Translations under genes and position numbers: made by a program
In this document: positions 36,290 to 47,330 of the stretch, piece by piece
How positions within the stretch are numbered: the stretch's first letter is position 1
Layout: each line of letters opens with the position of its first letter
DNA from: Hypericum androsaemum
Taxonomy: Eukaryota; Streptophyta; Magnoliopsida; Malpighiales; Hypericaceae
DNA length: 64,000 bases
Assembly: GCA_963995505.1 (NCBI GenBank)
Contig: OZ023184.1
Location: forward strand, 2,728,001-2,792,000
Reading direction: 5' to 3'
The notes under the pieces: generated by a model
Databases searched by the model: none
Told to the model about the DNA's origin: nothing
What the model saw: the letters and a program-made list of their open reading frames with translations, nothing else

Positions 36290-37600
36290 CATCATGTTGC
36301 ATACATACCACATTTGCATCTTCCGGCGGACCGGTGGTTGCAAGTCGCAACAAAAACTATTGGCAAGTGGTGACTGCGACCTCTGCGCAACACCTTCATT
36401 GAACGGTACCTACTGTATCTAATATATGGTGGCTCCACCGTTAATGGTGAAAATGAAAGAGCGTATCTAGGACTAGGACCAAACTGGAGCTGGGTTTTGT
36501 TGTCTTATGTTTCGGAGGGATTCCCACCATTTATTTGGCAAATTTTTTATGTTTAGAATCGAACATTACTGACCTCTATTTAAAATTAGAAGACGTTCTC
36601 TCATTGATATTTTGTTATATCGAGTTTAAACACAATCTCCTTAATAAAAGAATACGATGCTCATTAGTGCTAGCTCGCTCTCGGTCCGTCCCCGACTCTC
36701 CGCGTACGTGTTGGCCTTTTGTTGCTTGTTTCGGATTGATAACTTAGTTAATTAAAGGTGATGTGAAGATTCTCTTGGCGGGTGCATGCCATTTCCATTC
36801 CCGTCTTTTAGTCCTTTTTTATTTTCTTTCTTTTTTTGAGAGAGCCTTTTATTTATTTTCTTTCTGAAGAGGAGTATTTTGTCCTGGGCATGGATATTAT
36901 TTACCCTATGGCCGGAGACTACAATTGGGGGGGCCAGGCTAGAGTGTGAACGAATTGGATTCTTTTTGTGTATGCTTTTGATGAGCATTTGGACATAATC
37001 GAACTGCTTTGGAACAGAAAAATTGGGAACGAATGAACCATTGGAACCACTTATTAAATTTAGAGAGAACCGTACACTACCTTATATCTCGTTTTAGCTC
37101 AGCCGTACACTTCAAAATATCTCATTTGAACGAATAACCATACACCTAAAAATATCTCGTCTTAGCTCAGCCGTACACTTCGTTTATAATTTTACGGCAA
37201 AAGCATCGCATATATTCGAGGACATTTTGGAACCACTTATTAAATTTAGAGAGAACTGCCGGATTTAATAACCACTTTCCATAACATCATTTTCGGTGAG
37301 TAAAATGGAGTAGAATATTTATATAATTTTATTTAGATAAAAAATTGTGTTACAATCAATAATTGAGAGTAATATAAGAACTACAACTCTGAAAGGGTAA
37401 TTTTGTATAAAATCTTACTACATTATAAATCTCTTTGCTAACTTAAATATTTATATATTTAAACTAGATAATTATGACACTTAAAAAAGGAGATAATTAT
37501 GAGTGATTTCTAGACCCTATGTACTCTTTTAATAGTCCAAAATACATAAAAACAATACAAACTCGACAGTATTATTATGGCGCACGTGGGCGATGAGCAA
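36290..37600 (+). repeat. Tandem segmental duplication, copy 2
   Basis: Direct repeat of 32685-34860 with the differences described there. It contains an additional local repeat of AGCCGTACACTTC around 37085-37190. Copy 2 keeps the empty site of the hAT-type MITE. Confidence 0.82.
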
Positions 37601-37713
37601 ACCTTTATGTTGTCTTGTCCCCACGGCGAAGTCACGTGAGAGAGGCAGACCCTAATTTATGTGTCAGCATTTGACTGGTGCGCCGCACGTGATTTTGGCC
37701 TTCGGGTCACGTG
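37583..37713 (+). promoter_or_regulatory. Cluster of four G-boxes (CACGTG)
   Basis: Exact CACGTG palindromes lie at 37583-37588, 37633-37638, 37686-37691 and 37708-37713, that is four in 131 bp. They are followed by a CT-rich stretch, a CAGTACATAAAAACC segment and a (GA)n tract near 37817. G-boxes bind bZIP and bHLH factors in plant promoters. No convincing gene follows, so this may be an orphaned promoter. Confidence 0.55.
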
Positions 37714-37715
37714 GG

Positions 37716-38929
37716 CCGAGCCCTTACACACCCAAAAGATCTCGATGTTTGTCTCCCTCCCCTCCACCTCCTCCAATCCAACAGTACATAAAAACCATCC
37801 TTTCCTTCCAAAATTCACAGAGAGAGAGAGAGAGAGAAACGTAGGGCGTCTTCATTTATCTGCATTTGCACCTACACCTTTTCCGTCGCCATTGCCAAGT
37901 GGTGTCAAAGCTACAACTAGATATGGTTGCTTAAGTTATACCTAAACCTAAAGAATCCCAGTGGATATTGGTCCTTACTGAATTTGTTGTTTCATAATTT
38001 TTCTAAATTGAATTAGAAATTGTTATTTTTGTACTTGACAACATGTTTTCTTCAAAGTATTTGTAGTCGCAGACTTTATATAAGGAACGGGTCTCGTATC
38101 ATATTTTTATTTTCTCGAAAGATAAAATTTTATACTATAATTGTACAGTTTAAATTCTCGACCTTCCTGAATTTATACACTGTCTTGTAGCATTTGTTTA
38201 GATATCCTTTGGCCTATCATGTCTTTACTGAATTTGTTGTTTCACAAATTTTTAAATCCAATTAGAAAGTATTATTTTTTATTTTTTAATATATTGTTCT
38301 AAATCATAGTATTCATAATCGAGCAAAGTTCCACTTTATAATGGAAACGAGTCTCGATATGTTTAGCATTTGGGCAAAGAAATGTGTGCGAGGGAAAGGT
38401 GCGGGTGGCGAATGCAGACGAATCAAGGACCCCTTATGATCTTCTCCATTGCGCATGTAATTCGTAAGGTGCACCGAAAGCAACTTAAAGACCCTCGGCC
38501 GAATTGATACAAAAATATAAAAAAGGTATAGTCCTTCTTCTCTACTGTTGCACCTAATCAGTACCTTTTCTGTTATAAAAAAATATGTATACCTGTGTTT
38601 TTTGCTCAAGGTGTGTAGGTTATGGTACTCCACATCAGCAGATGGCCGGGCAAGGTCCGAGCAGGACGGGCAGAATTCGAGCAGCTGCCCGTGGACCTAA
38701 GTGATGTTATTTGGGTGCGATTTGACTCGATTGATAGATTTTTTACCATAGAGTACTAAAACAGACCTTTTCCTAGTTAAAGTGTGTTTTTTAAGAAAAA
38801 AGGAAAAAGTAAATGACAACTTTGTATTGTGTAATTATTCAAATCATTAATATTGTATACTAGAAATAATATGCTTAAAACCATTTAAATGATCATAATA
38901 TTTTTACGTCAAATCTTGCATTTGTTTGC
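37716..38929. other. Intergenic DNA, no gene seen
   Basis: It contains a (GA)n run at about 37817-37838. A segment at about 38400-38560 resembles 41370-41490 (a GATCTTCTCC..TTGC..CATGT core and an ATATAAAAA..GGT core), a diverged dispersed repeat. Confidence 0.45.
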
Positions 38930-39070
38930 ATTTTCATGCCACTTATTGCCTTTTCATGCCTTTTCACGCCTTTTTTTTGCATTTTTATGCCTTTTCACAC
39001 CTTTTCATACCTTTGCATGCTTTTCTTGCCTTTTCTTGTCTTTTCTTATTTTTTCATGCTTTTTCTAAAT
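38930..39070 (+). repeat. TGCCTTTTCA-type short tandem repeat
   Basis: About ten imperfect units of a 10-11 bp motif built on ATGCCTTTTC. It encodes only a low-complexity Phe/Pro/Cys-rich peptide. Confidence 0.8.
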
Positions 39071-39094
39071 ATTCTTTGGCATGAGCAATTGTTT

Positions 39095-39330
39095 ATTAGT
39101 TTTAAAAAAAATGAAACTTGGATAAAGGAAAAGATGTCGAAAATTAGCATATGGTAATTAGGAAAATTAGAGTTACAAATAGACATCAAGCGGGAGTACA
39201 CTTTCGTGATTAATAATTGCAATTAGCATTTATTTACTTCAAAGGGATTTCATTTCTTTTCCTACCTTGCTCCCCTTGAGCAATGAAGATTATGCAATGT
39301 ATATTTCTAGAGTTCAACAAAATTATCTCT
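39095..39330 (+). repeat. Dispersed repeat, copy 1
   Basis: Matches 62570-62860 with landmarks ATTAGCATATGGTAATTAG, GGAGTACA and GTATATTTCTAGA. It lacks the 64-bp insertion seen in the other copy. Confidence 0.75.
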
Positions 39331-39788
39331 TTTTCAAAATTCTGTAAACCAATTTGAATGGGCATTTTCAATTAGGAATGTGGAATTAATTTGATGTTTT
39401 TCACCCGTGGATGTAAATCGATTGACTAAACTACGCGATCGATTATGTAATTTTCTTACGATTTGTTACTAATTTTCGAATCCAATAAATAGATTACCAA
39501 GTACAGAAAAAAAATATTTGTTACGAAAAATAGAATAGTAAAGGGAATATATGTGAAGTGTGGAGAACCTCCACCTTTACACCCTTGAGTCTAGATTAAA
39601 AAAAATGCAATTCATCCAATGGGTTTATAATAGACTTGGCATTGTCATACGAAACTCGAAATACTTCATAAAAAAATTTGTCGGTATTTTGTTATGTCGA
39701 GTTATTCTTGATCTCTAGCGTTGTCCATATCTCCTTGGGGGATTTTATTGATCGGTAGAGATCATATAGTCGATCAAAGAGAGAATTG

Positions 39789-40131
39789 TGTTATAATCTT
39801 CATATCCAACCCAAAAAGTTTAGGCAACGGATTGGTGAATTTTTAATACTTATAAACTAGTCCATCCCAGTTACATTAACTGATGTAGGATTTTTGACAC
39901 GTCCCATCAAACGAGACCCATCGGGTCGAAGATTGCACGAGCTTTGATTTTGCAAACGTGCGAGAAATGAGGATCGTGTGAGCATAACAATGGGGATGTG
40001 ATGAACCCGCTCTGATACCATGTTAAAATCTTCGTATCCAACCCACAACCTTAAGACAATGTGTTGGTGGATTTTTAACACTTATAAACTAGCCAATTCC
40101 ACTTGTACTAACCGATGTGGGATTCTCAATA
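39789..40131 (-). mobile_element. TRIM retroelement, same family as 23919-24264
   Basis: Two 111-bp LTRs (39789-39899 and 40021-40131) each run from TGTT through a TCCAACCCA core to a GATGT(A/G)GGATT end. On the minus strand the primer-binding site TGGTATCAGAGC (40009-40020) follows the LTR end TAACA directly. The internal segment matches that of the element at 23919 (TTTCTCGCAC, GTGCAATCTTCGACC and GATGGGTCTCGTTTGA, seen on the minus strand). It has no coding capacity. Confidence 0.87.
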
Positions 40132-40430
40132 TTATAGAAATTTTCATATCCTACCCAAAATCTTAAGGTAATTAGTAGGTGGATCATCCACACTTATAAT
40201 TTTCTCCAAGACGCCAACTAAAACGAAGCTCATCGGGCTGAAGTTTGCACAGATTTCACACTGTCCCTCGTGTCAAATGGGGGTCATGCGAGCACAACAT
40301 GCCATGGTCTCGTTAGAGCAATTGGCTTTGATGCCATATATGAATTTTCGTATCCTACCCAAAATCTTAAAGTAATGAGTAGGTGAATCATCCACACTTA
40401 TAATTTTTTCCAACTAATTGATGATGTAGA
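40132..40430 (-). mobile_element. Decayed TRIM-like copy adjoining the intact one
   Basis: Terminal stretches with TTTTCATATCCTACCCAAAATC (40140) and TTTTCGTATCCTACCCAAAATC (40347) flank a short internal part. The tRNA-Met-type site is degenerate (GGCTTTGATGCCA at 40324-40336). It is directly next to the better-preserved TRIM, either as a tandem insertion or a nested pair. Confidence 0.6.
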
Positions 40431-41743
40431 CTTGACAACGAACCTCATCATCCTCCCACTTCTTACGAGCAACTTGGGCCTCGCTTGATTGCGCCACTGT
40501 GACATTCTCTCCTTCCATTTTTGTCGGTGTGGATGCCGGCGAGACTGTCTTCACTCCAGAACATAGAGCACTCCAAGTTCTATGAGTAGGAACATCATAT
40601 TGTCCTTCCATCGGATAAAGCCATCAAATCGATCCAACTTGATGAAATCTTGTATCACTTTGTTTGAAATTTGTGGACTCCATATCAACCAAAATAATAC
40701 TTTACAATTGTTGTAGCTAGTGGGGTTAAATAGAAACTATAGAGAGACTATTCACCCGACAAAGAATAAACTTCGAAGGGAATTTGAGAAATATGATTCT
40801 TGAGGCGTGATATAACCACTATTCTTCTAGTGTTTTTTGCGTCCACTTAATGTTGCTATGAGTTTAAGCAATTAAATATTTGGCTTTATTCAAGAATACT
40901 AGAAGATTGGAGGAGCAACAATTTCTTTGATTTTCTTCTCAAGAACTGCAAGTAAAATGATTTTAATGGTGATGAACAAATGGAGGAGAAGAAAGGAGAA
41001 ATAGAAGAATGCACTGGTGTGTCTAAAACGACAATGACTTGGTCCTTTTATAAAAAATCCAAAACCATTTGAATCAACGACCACCATTTTTTCAAACTTC
41101 CAAAGGCCATATCCTTTCCATGAATGCCACCAAAATTCAACTTCCAAAGGTCTGTCTCTCTTTCAAGTTCAGATTTGTTAACGTTAAGTTGTTGCTTGGT
41201 GTTACTTGCTTTATAATAAAGTAATAAACAGAGTAACATGAGATTCTCAATAATCTAAGAAATTGTATTTTTTTTTTCCTATATAATGCAGAATGCTTTC
41301 AAAATTCAATTTTTTCTTCCGACTATGATGAGGGGGATGATAGGAACGGGGAATTGGTGGAGTTGCCAAAGTGCAGACAAGTTGAAGGCGCCTTGATCTT
41401 CTCCCTTGCCCATGTTTATCCCTATCCCTAGCTTACATTGAAACACGAATATAAAAAGGTTTGCTCTCCTCCTCTGCAATTGGACCTATAACCTATTAAA
41501 TTCCAAAGTGCTTTTTAAGATTAAAATTTGATATATATGATTAAATTAATGATGTTTAAAGTCAAATATATCATACTTCACGGAGAGAGAACTTTCTTCT
41601 GATATTTTATTTATTCTTAAAGTCCCAACCTAAAATCATTTTCTGTAAAATTCAACTTTTATTGCTTGAATCAACTCCGCTTAGGTTTAAAGATGTAGTT
41701 TTTGTTCTGTTTTCATCCTCGTAATTTCCCAGAAAGCACAGTT
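40431..41743. other. Intergenic DNA, no gene seen
   Basis: Short frames on the minus strand (40414-40611, 40899-41239) show no motif that I recognise. Confidence 0.45.
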
Positions 41744-42002
41744 TCATTCTACAAATACTCGTGGGTTGGAAACCCTACCACACATCATATGAGGCCGAGG
41801 AAACTGGTTTCTTTTTTCTGTTTGGGCCGCTTTCTGATTTTAATTGTTTTGGCGTGAACGGTGAGCTGATTTCGATGAGCTGAATACTTTTAATATGTCA
41901 GCGGACCTAAACGTGTTTCAAAATTATTGCCGACACACGGTGCCTCCACCGCCTTATGATGTCTGGTATGGTTTACGTCCCACGAGTATTCGTAGAATGA
42001 AA
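41744..42002. ncRNA. Candidate foldback: 47-bp arms around a 165-bp loop
   Basis: The arm at 41744-41789 (starting TTTCATTCTAC, containing AATACTCGTGGG) and the arm at 41955-42002 are inverted complements with about six mismatches over 47 bases. A transcript would form a long imperfect stem like some plant MIRNA precursors. A degraded MITE is equally possible, and no target duplication or coding content was seen. Confidence 0.35.
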
Positions 42003-43274
42003 CTTGTTTTTTTTTGAGAAAATAAAATAATAATAACTATTTAAGGTGTAATTAGCGATAATATTTTTCTAGTTTAACCAAGAGATATCGAGTATGAGTT
42101 CTCTCGAATCTTGTAACACACTAGTATTAAAAAATGGTTGGTTGAGCTTCACCATTTTTAAAAAATTCTATCCACCTCAAATCTAAATTAAGTGGTACCG
42201 TAGTAGTGTCTAGATACTTGGTGGTCTTAAAAAATATTCAAAAGATACAATTATATTATATACTTGAAATTGATCTACTTTTTATACTATTAGGTATCTG
42301 TTAAAAGGTGAAAATAATTTTTCAACAATTATTTAATAATATTATTTCTAATAGTTAAACTCAAGAACTGACTAAATTAAAACAATTCTTTCATAAAACT
42401 TTTAACAATAATTTGATACATTCATATCGATCAACCAAAGCCAACATCAACATCCAATTACATACATACCAATAAATAACCTAAGTGTAGAGTTCTCTTG
42501 TACGATAGGTATGAGCATGTCTTGTTAGAACATATCTCCGTAAAACTGGTGAAAAAAAAACCGAAGCATGAACAAAGAGTGCCCCAGCGATAACGTTGTT
42601 GAAACACAACTCTATACTATATAAACCGGCATACGGGAGTTGAATAAAGAGCTTACAAAATAAATGTTAGGACAATATAACACCTATAACAAATAATAAT
42701 AGATATATGAAGAATAGATGACATATCGGTCAACAAATCTATTTCCACAGGTCTAAGACGATCATTACTATAATATGTGTAGATAGATGATACAAAATCA
42801 TAAGTAGGCGCTAAGCCTCGAACCTAAATCTCTCACTATATTATCATTAAGCTAAGACCAAGAGACAAAGCCAACGAACACTTATACGTACCCTTTGAAA
42901 AGACAAATCTAATACACTATGCAATATGAATAGAGTGTTAATCCAGTTAAAATTTAGAACAAATCATAACAATAAACAAAATACTCGCAATCCAAAAAGA
43001 AAAAAGGAAAACCAATGAGATTCTCTTGTCTATTATCTCATTCTCCATTTAACAATTTTTAAAATTTTTTGTCCCATGTGATTTAGATAATTTTGAGATA
43101 TGATCATATATTTTAACAACGATTATTTGATATCTTATAATTTCATTGACCAAGCTACCCGAGGTTCTCTCGACTCCAACCTCAAAACGATGTCAATGCT
43201 GCACCAACTCAAACTTTTTTTTATCTCGTTGACAATGGATTAAAAATATAATTTTCAAATCCTTATTTGTTTAT
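42003..43274. other. Intergenic DNA with SINE debris
   Basis: On the minus strand, about 42795-42870 has GGTCTTAGCTTAATGATAAT followed by GGTTCGAGGC, resembling the A and B boxes of a tRNA-derived SINE. Nothing else was recognised. Confidence 0.4.
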
Positions 43275-43518
43275 ATTTTTTCGCTTTCTCATCTTTCGGC
43301 ATCTTCTCGACCGCAGAAACACTCTGAAACATTTATTTCCCTTGTCTGCCTCAGGGGACCTTACCTGGTACCCGGGCGGCACCACCCCATCATCCGCCAC
43401 AAAGCGCCTCCATGACGGCAATCAGGTGGGGCATGTCCTCCTCGATGTAAACGACGTCGGAGGCGACCACATAGTCGAAGTGGCCACCAAAAGATTGGAC
43501 GCCCTCCTCCTCCAGGTC
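43275..43518 (-). pseudogene. METTL21-type methyltransferase fragment
   Basis: The minus strand encodes FDYVVASDVVYIEEDMPHL and IAVMEAL, the post-motif region of plant METTL21-family protein methyltransferases (S-adenosylmethionine-dependent, seven-beta-strand fold). After a 1-base shift it continues VADDGVVPPGYQ, then VRSPEADK, and in another frame a VEKMPKDE-like end. At least two frameshifts and the lack of the N-terminal SAM-binding motifs show that it is a dead fragment. No intron is needed across the GYQ-VRSPEADK junction, although a GTAAGG donor-like sequence is there. The family call is from motif recognition. Confidence 0.7.
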
Positions 43519-43519
43519 C

Positions 43520-44946
43520 GCTCCCCTCTCTGCTCTCTTTTTCTCTCTATTCACTTTAAATTAAACGGGCGATAGTTTTGAGTTCTCAAAAGGAGGGGCG
43601 ATTGTCCATGGGCGATTGTTTTGGGAAGGAGACATAGAGGAGGAGAAGGGGAGAGGGAGACGAGATCAACCAGAATTTTAGGGTTTTTTTTCCCAAAAAA
43701 AATAATAAAGTTAGGAATAAATTGGAATTTATCTTCAATACAACTCGAATGAAAAAAAATGTTGAGCTGGTACGCCACGTCAGCTTTGAAACGGCTCATT
43801 TTCAGGATTGGAGTCGGGAGAGCCTCGAACTTCCCAACATTTATGTGCTTAATCAACAAAACCACAAGGTACCAAATAATCGCTTTTGAATCGTATCTCA
43901 AAATTGAACAAATGAACGTTTTTCTCAAAGTTGAAACATCTTTGTTTCGCAAAGTAATTAACAATTATTATTGACCGTGTCTTGTTATTTGTTTAATAAA
44001 TAATGAAATTGTTGTGGGGAAAAGGTTATATGAATGTCAAGAAGACAAAGGACGGATTGAGAGTGGTCGTTCCAAGGTCGGCTTAATGGAGAGAGGGAAA
44101 AAAGTTTTAAAGCTAAGCTAGGCTAGGCTACGGAAATAAAAAATAACAAAGATAAGCAAGACTAAAGTTGTGTTGTGTTGGTGATGTCTTGCTCTTGTGC
44201 CTGAACCCTTCTTTTATAGAGAAACATTAACCTAGCACCAACCTCCAATATAGGAAAAGCTCAAATTGAGCCGCGCTCCATATAGGAAAATCTCACTCAC
44301 GTCGTTGCCAATATAGGGAGATTTAACCCGGCCTAGTATAAAAAAATCTAGGCCGACATCCGAAACAAGGAGATCCTGCTTAAAATAGGAAGATCTCAAA
44401 CCGAGATTGTATCCAAGAAATCTGGCTCAATTTGTGGCCAAGAATATCTCCAAGGCAGATTCGCTTGCTGATAGCATAATACACGCTGGTATTCGTTTTC
44501 ATCTAAAGCGAGTCGGCCTGCTTCACACATGAGACATGATTGTTCTCATTCCGGCCGGCCCACTTCACAGCCGAGACAGGATTCTCTACATTTCAAACCC
44601 AAAATACGCTCGCTACACAGCTAACAGGGCCAACCCAACAAATGGGTACTCGCTCGCAATATTTCAAACCAAATTCGTCCCGAATCTCTGCGGGCAAGCA
44701 AGTGATGCGAGCCCGGCAAACACGCATAGGCGAGCACAAAACCAAGGTCGTCAAGACCAAGGCAAACACGGTAGGCGATCACAAAACACAGGCCTTCAAG
44801 ACCAAGGCGACCATAAAACCAAGGCCGTCAAGACCAAGGCAAGCTCGAAACCAGGGTAGGGGAGCACGAGCGGAGAAAGTAAGGTGTGCAGCAACTGCAG
44901 GCGGGCAACACGAGAAAGAAGGGAGGCGAGCACCAAGTGGAGGTAG
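43520..44946. other. LTR-like DNA that received the nested complex (left part)
   Basis: About 44210-44946 is rich in GGCGAGCAC, GACCAAGGC and CAAGACCAAGG motifs. The same vocabulary (GGCGAGCACGAAG) resumes at 61704 beyond the nested complex, so the two parts were probably contiguous before the insertion. No functional gene is seen. Confidence 0.5.
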
Positions 44947-44951
44947 GCAAC
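44947..44951. repeat. Candidate target duplication GCAAC, left
   Basis: GCAAC directly precedes TGTAAAATCC here, and GCAAC directly follows GTATCACA at 61699-61703. A 5-bp match could be chance, but both sides also have TG..CA-type element ends and matching outer flanks. Confidence 0.45.
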
Positions 44952-45930
44952 TGTAAAATCCGGTCTTATCATAGTTATTCATTATATCTTAATTGTCGAT
45001 TGTTGTTCATGTGTTGTTATGTTGTTTAAATGTATCTGGTAGAGATGATGATTGAATTGTGAACCGTTTTAAAAATGCTTGGGCCTGGCTTCGGGTTAGA
45101 AGTACGTGCAACTTATTGAGAAGAGAAACTCACCCAAATTCGCAACGTTATTTTTAAATGTAAAATTTGATATTTTAAATATAAGACTTGATAAACTAAA
45201 TGATTAAAATACACATTAACGGTGACCATGTTGTAATTTACCAGCCACTCCTAGTAAAACTCTTCCATTAACCACTTCCCACCTTTATCTCTGCCACATG
45301 CTCAACAATTTAACTAACCCCACGTAAATCTCTGTTCTAGACATAAACCCCACCATTTTAATTAATTAATTTCTCCCAATTACACTCAGTAGCTTGACAT
45401 CATTCTAACGTCGAAGAATTATTAAAATAACCTAGAAGTCCCAAGCACCAGATATAACCACTATGCAAACGCAAAAGCTAGACGTTAATTGCTCCTCCTC
45501 GGGTGAGGCTGTGACCGACAAACAAGCTCTAGTTCCATATCCTCTTGAGGATGGTGTTAATGTTGCACCCCGCTCCTTCTGTCCTTATTCCTCTTATTGA
45601 TCAAGTCAAGAGCTCGAACCATGACTTGAGCATCGCCTCAATTCTTCTGTTTCCAATTTTATCAAGAGATTAAAAATGATGCAACATTTCTAGGTAAGTT
45701 ATTCTTACTCCTAATTCGAGGTGCTTTTAATTGAAAGGTGATTTTACATTTGGGCCGAGTAACTAAAATGGATCAACACTAGAAGCTTGGTAGGTTGTGA
45801 TATTTAACTGTTGATTGAATTGCGGTGCATTAATTCTTGTCATGTATTAGTCGTTGGTTCCATTGTGATGTGCTTGTGTTTGTTGTCTCAATGATGTTAA
45901 GTTATTAACTGTTTTGGGATTTAATTAAAC
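44952..45930 (-). repeat. Inverted, permuted copy of the long LTR
   Basis: Read on the minus strand, it contains LTR segments also present at 45931-47330 and 59504-61372, but in changed order. The part corresponding to 46349-47140 comes first, and the part corresponding to about 46076-46275 (landmark GCGAATTTGGGTGAGTTT) follows it directly. It ends in CGGATTTTACA. The junction with the forward copy is at about 45930. Confidence 0.8.
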
Positions 45931-47330
45931 CGACCCAGAACTGAGACAACTGCCATGCAACTAGAGTTGCGCAAGGCTCGATTCTACTATCTTTAAACTC
46001 CCTTAAAATACATACTTTTATTCTCAAACACAACCCATTTGCTTATCTTAAATCATCTTTCATGTTTCCTGAAAAATAACGTTGCGAATTTGGGTGAGTT
46101 TCGCTTCTCAATAAGTTACACGTACTTTCAACCCGAAGCCAAGCCCAAGTATTTTTAAAACGGTTCACAATTCAAACATCATCTCTACTAGATACATTCA
46201 AACAACATAACAACACAAAGCAATCAACAACACATGAACAATTAAGATATAATGAATAACAATGACAAGACACAACTTTATATGCAACCAAATAATAATA
46301 AAAACAGGAACTTTAGAGCCCTCCTAAGGAGGCTATGTCATTGTTATTAAATCCCAAAACAGTTAACAACTTAACATCATCAATTGAGACAACAAACACA
46401 GCCACATCACAATGGAACCAACGACTAATACATGACAAGAATTAATGGCACCGCAATTCAATCAATAGTTAAATATGACAACTTACCAAGCTTTTAGTAT
46501 TGAACCATTTTAGTTACTCGGCCCAAATGTAAAATCACATTTAAATCAAAAGCACCTCGAATTGGGAGTAAGAACAACTTACCTAGAAATGTTGCATCAT
46601 TGTTAATCTCTTGATAAAATTGGAAACGGAAGAATTGAGGCGATGCTCAAGTCATGGTCCGAGCTCTTGACTTGATCAATAAGAGGAATAAGGATAGAAG
46701 GAGCGGGGTGCAACATTAACACCATCGTCAAGAGGAGATGGAACTAGAGCTTGTTTGTCGGTCACAGCCTCAGCCGAGGAGGAGCAATTAACGTCTAGCT
46801 TTTGCGTTTGCCTAGTGGTGTATGGGTGAATTTGGGTATTATATCTGGTGCTTGAGACTTCTAGGTTATTTTAATAACACATCGGCATTAGGATGATCTC
46901 AAGCTACTGAGTGTAATTGGTAGAAATTAATTAATTAAAATGATGGGGTTTATGTCTAGAACATAGATTTACGTAGGGTTAGTTAAATTGTTGAGCATGT
47001 GGCAGAGACAAAGGTGGGAAGTGGTGAGTGGAAGAGTTTTACTAGGAGTGGCTGGTAAATTACAACATGGTCACCGTTAATGTGTATTTTAATCATTTAG
47101 TTTATCAAGTCTTATATTTAAAATACTGGATTTTATATTTTTTCCCACTTAAAAGAAGTTTGTTTCCCAAACTTTAACCATTATTATACGACCTCATGTA
47201 ATCTTTCCTTCTTTTCTAACATTATTGATACTAACATGTTCTACAATTTTTACATTACTTCTAGTACATCTAGATTGTCAAATCAAATTCGCTAGCTCCT
47301 CATATCCCATAATTCAATTTTTTTAATAAA
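45931..47330 (-). repeat. LTR copy A (3' LTR of the outer element)
   Basis: About 1.4 kb, similar throughout to 59504-61372 in the same orientation: GAGACAACTGCCATGCAAC near the start, TTTGTCGGTCACAGCCTCAG in the middle, TCAAATTCGCTAGCTCCT near the end. Relative to copy B it lacks about 420 bp (B 59932-60353) and about 45 bp near the right end. The first five bases are lost at the junction with the inverted copy. Confidence 0.75.

Noticed and set aside
43551..43964. 137-codon minus-strand frame beside the methyltransferase fragment
   Set aside because: Its translation does not extend the METTL21 similarity and shows no motif; the supported fragment lies at 43275-43518.
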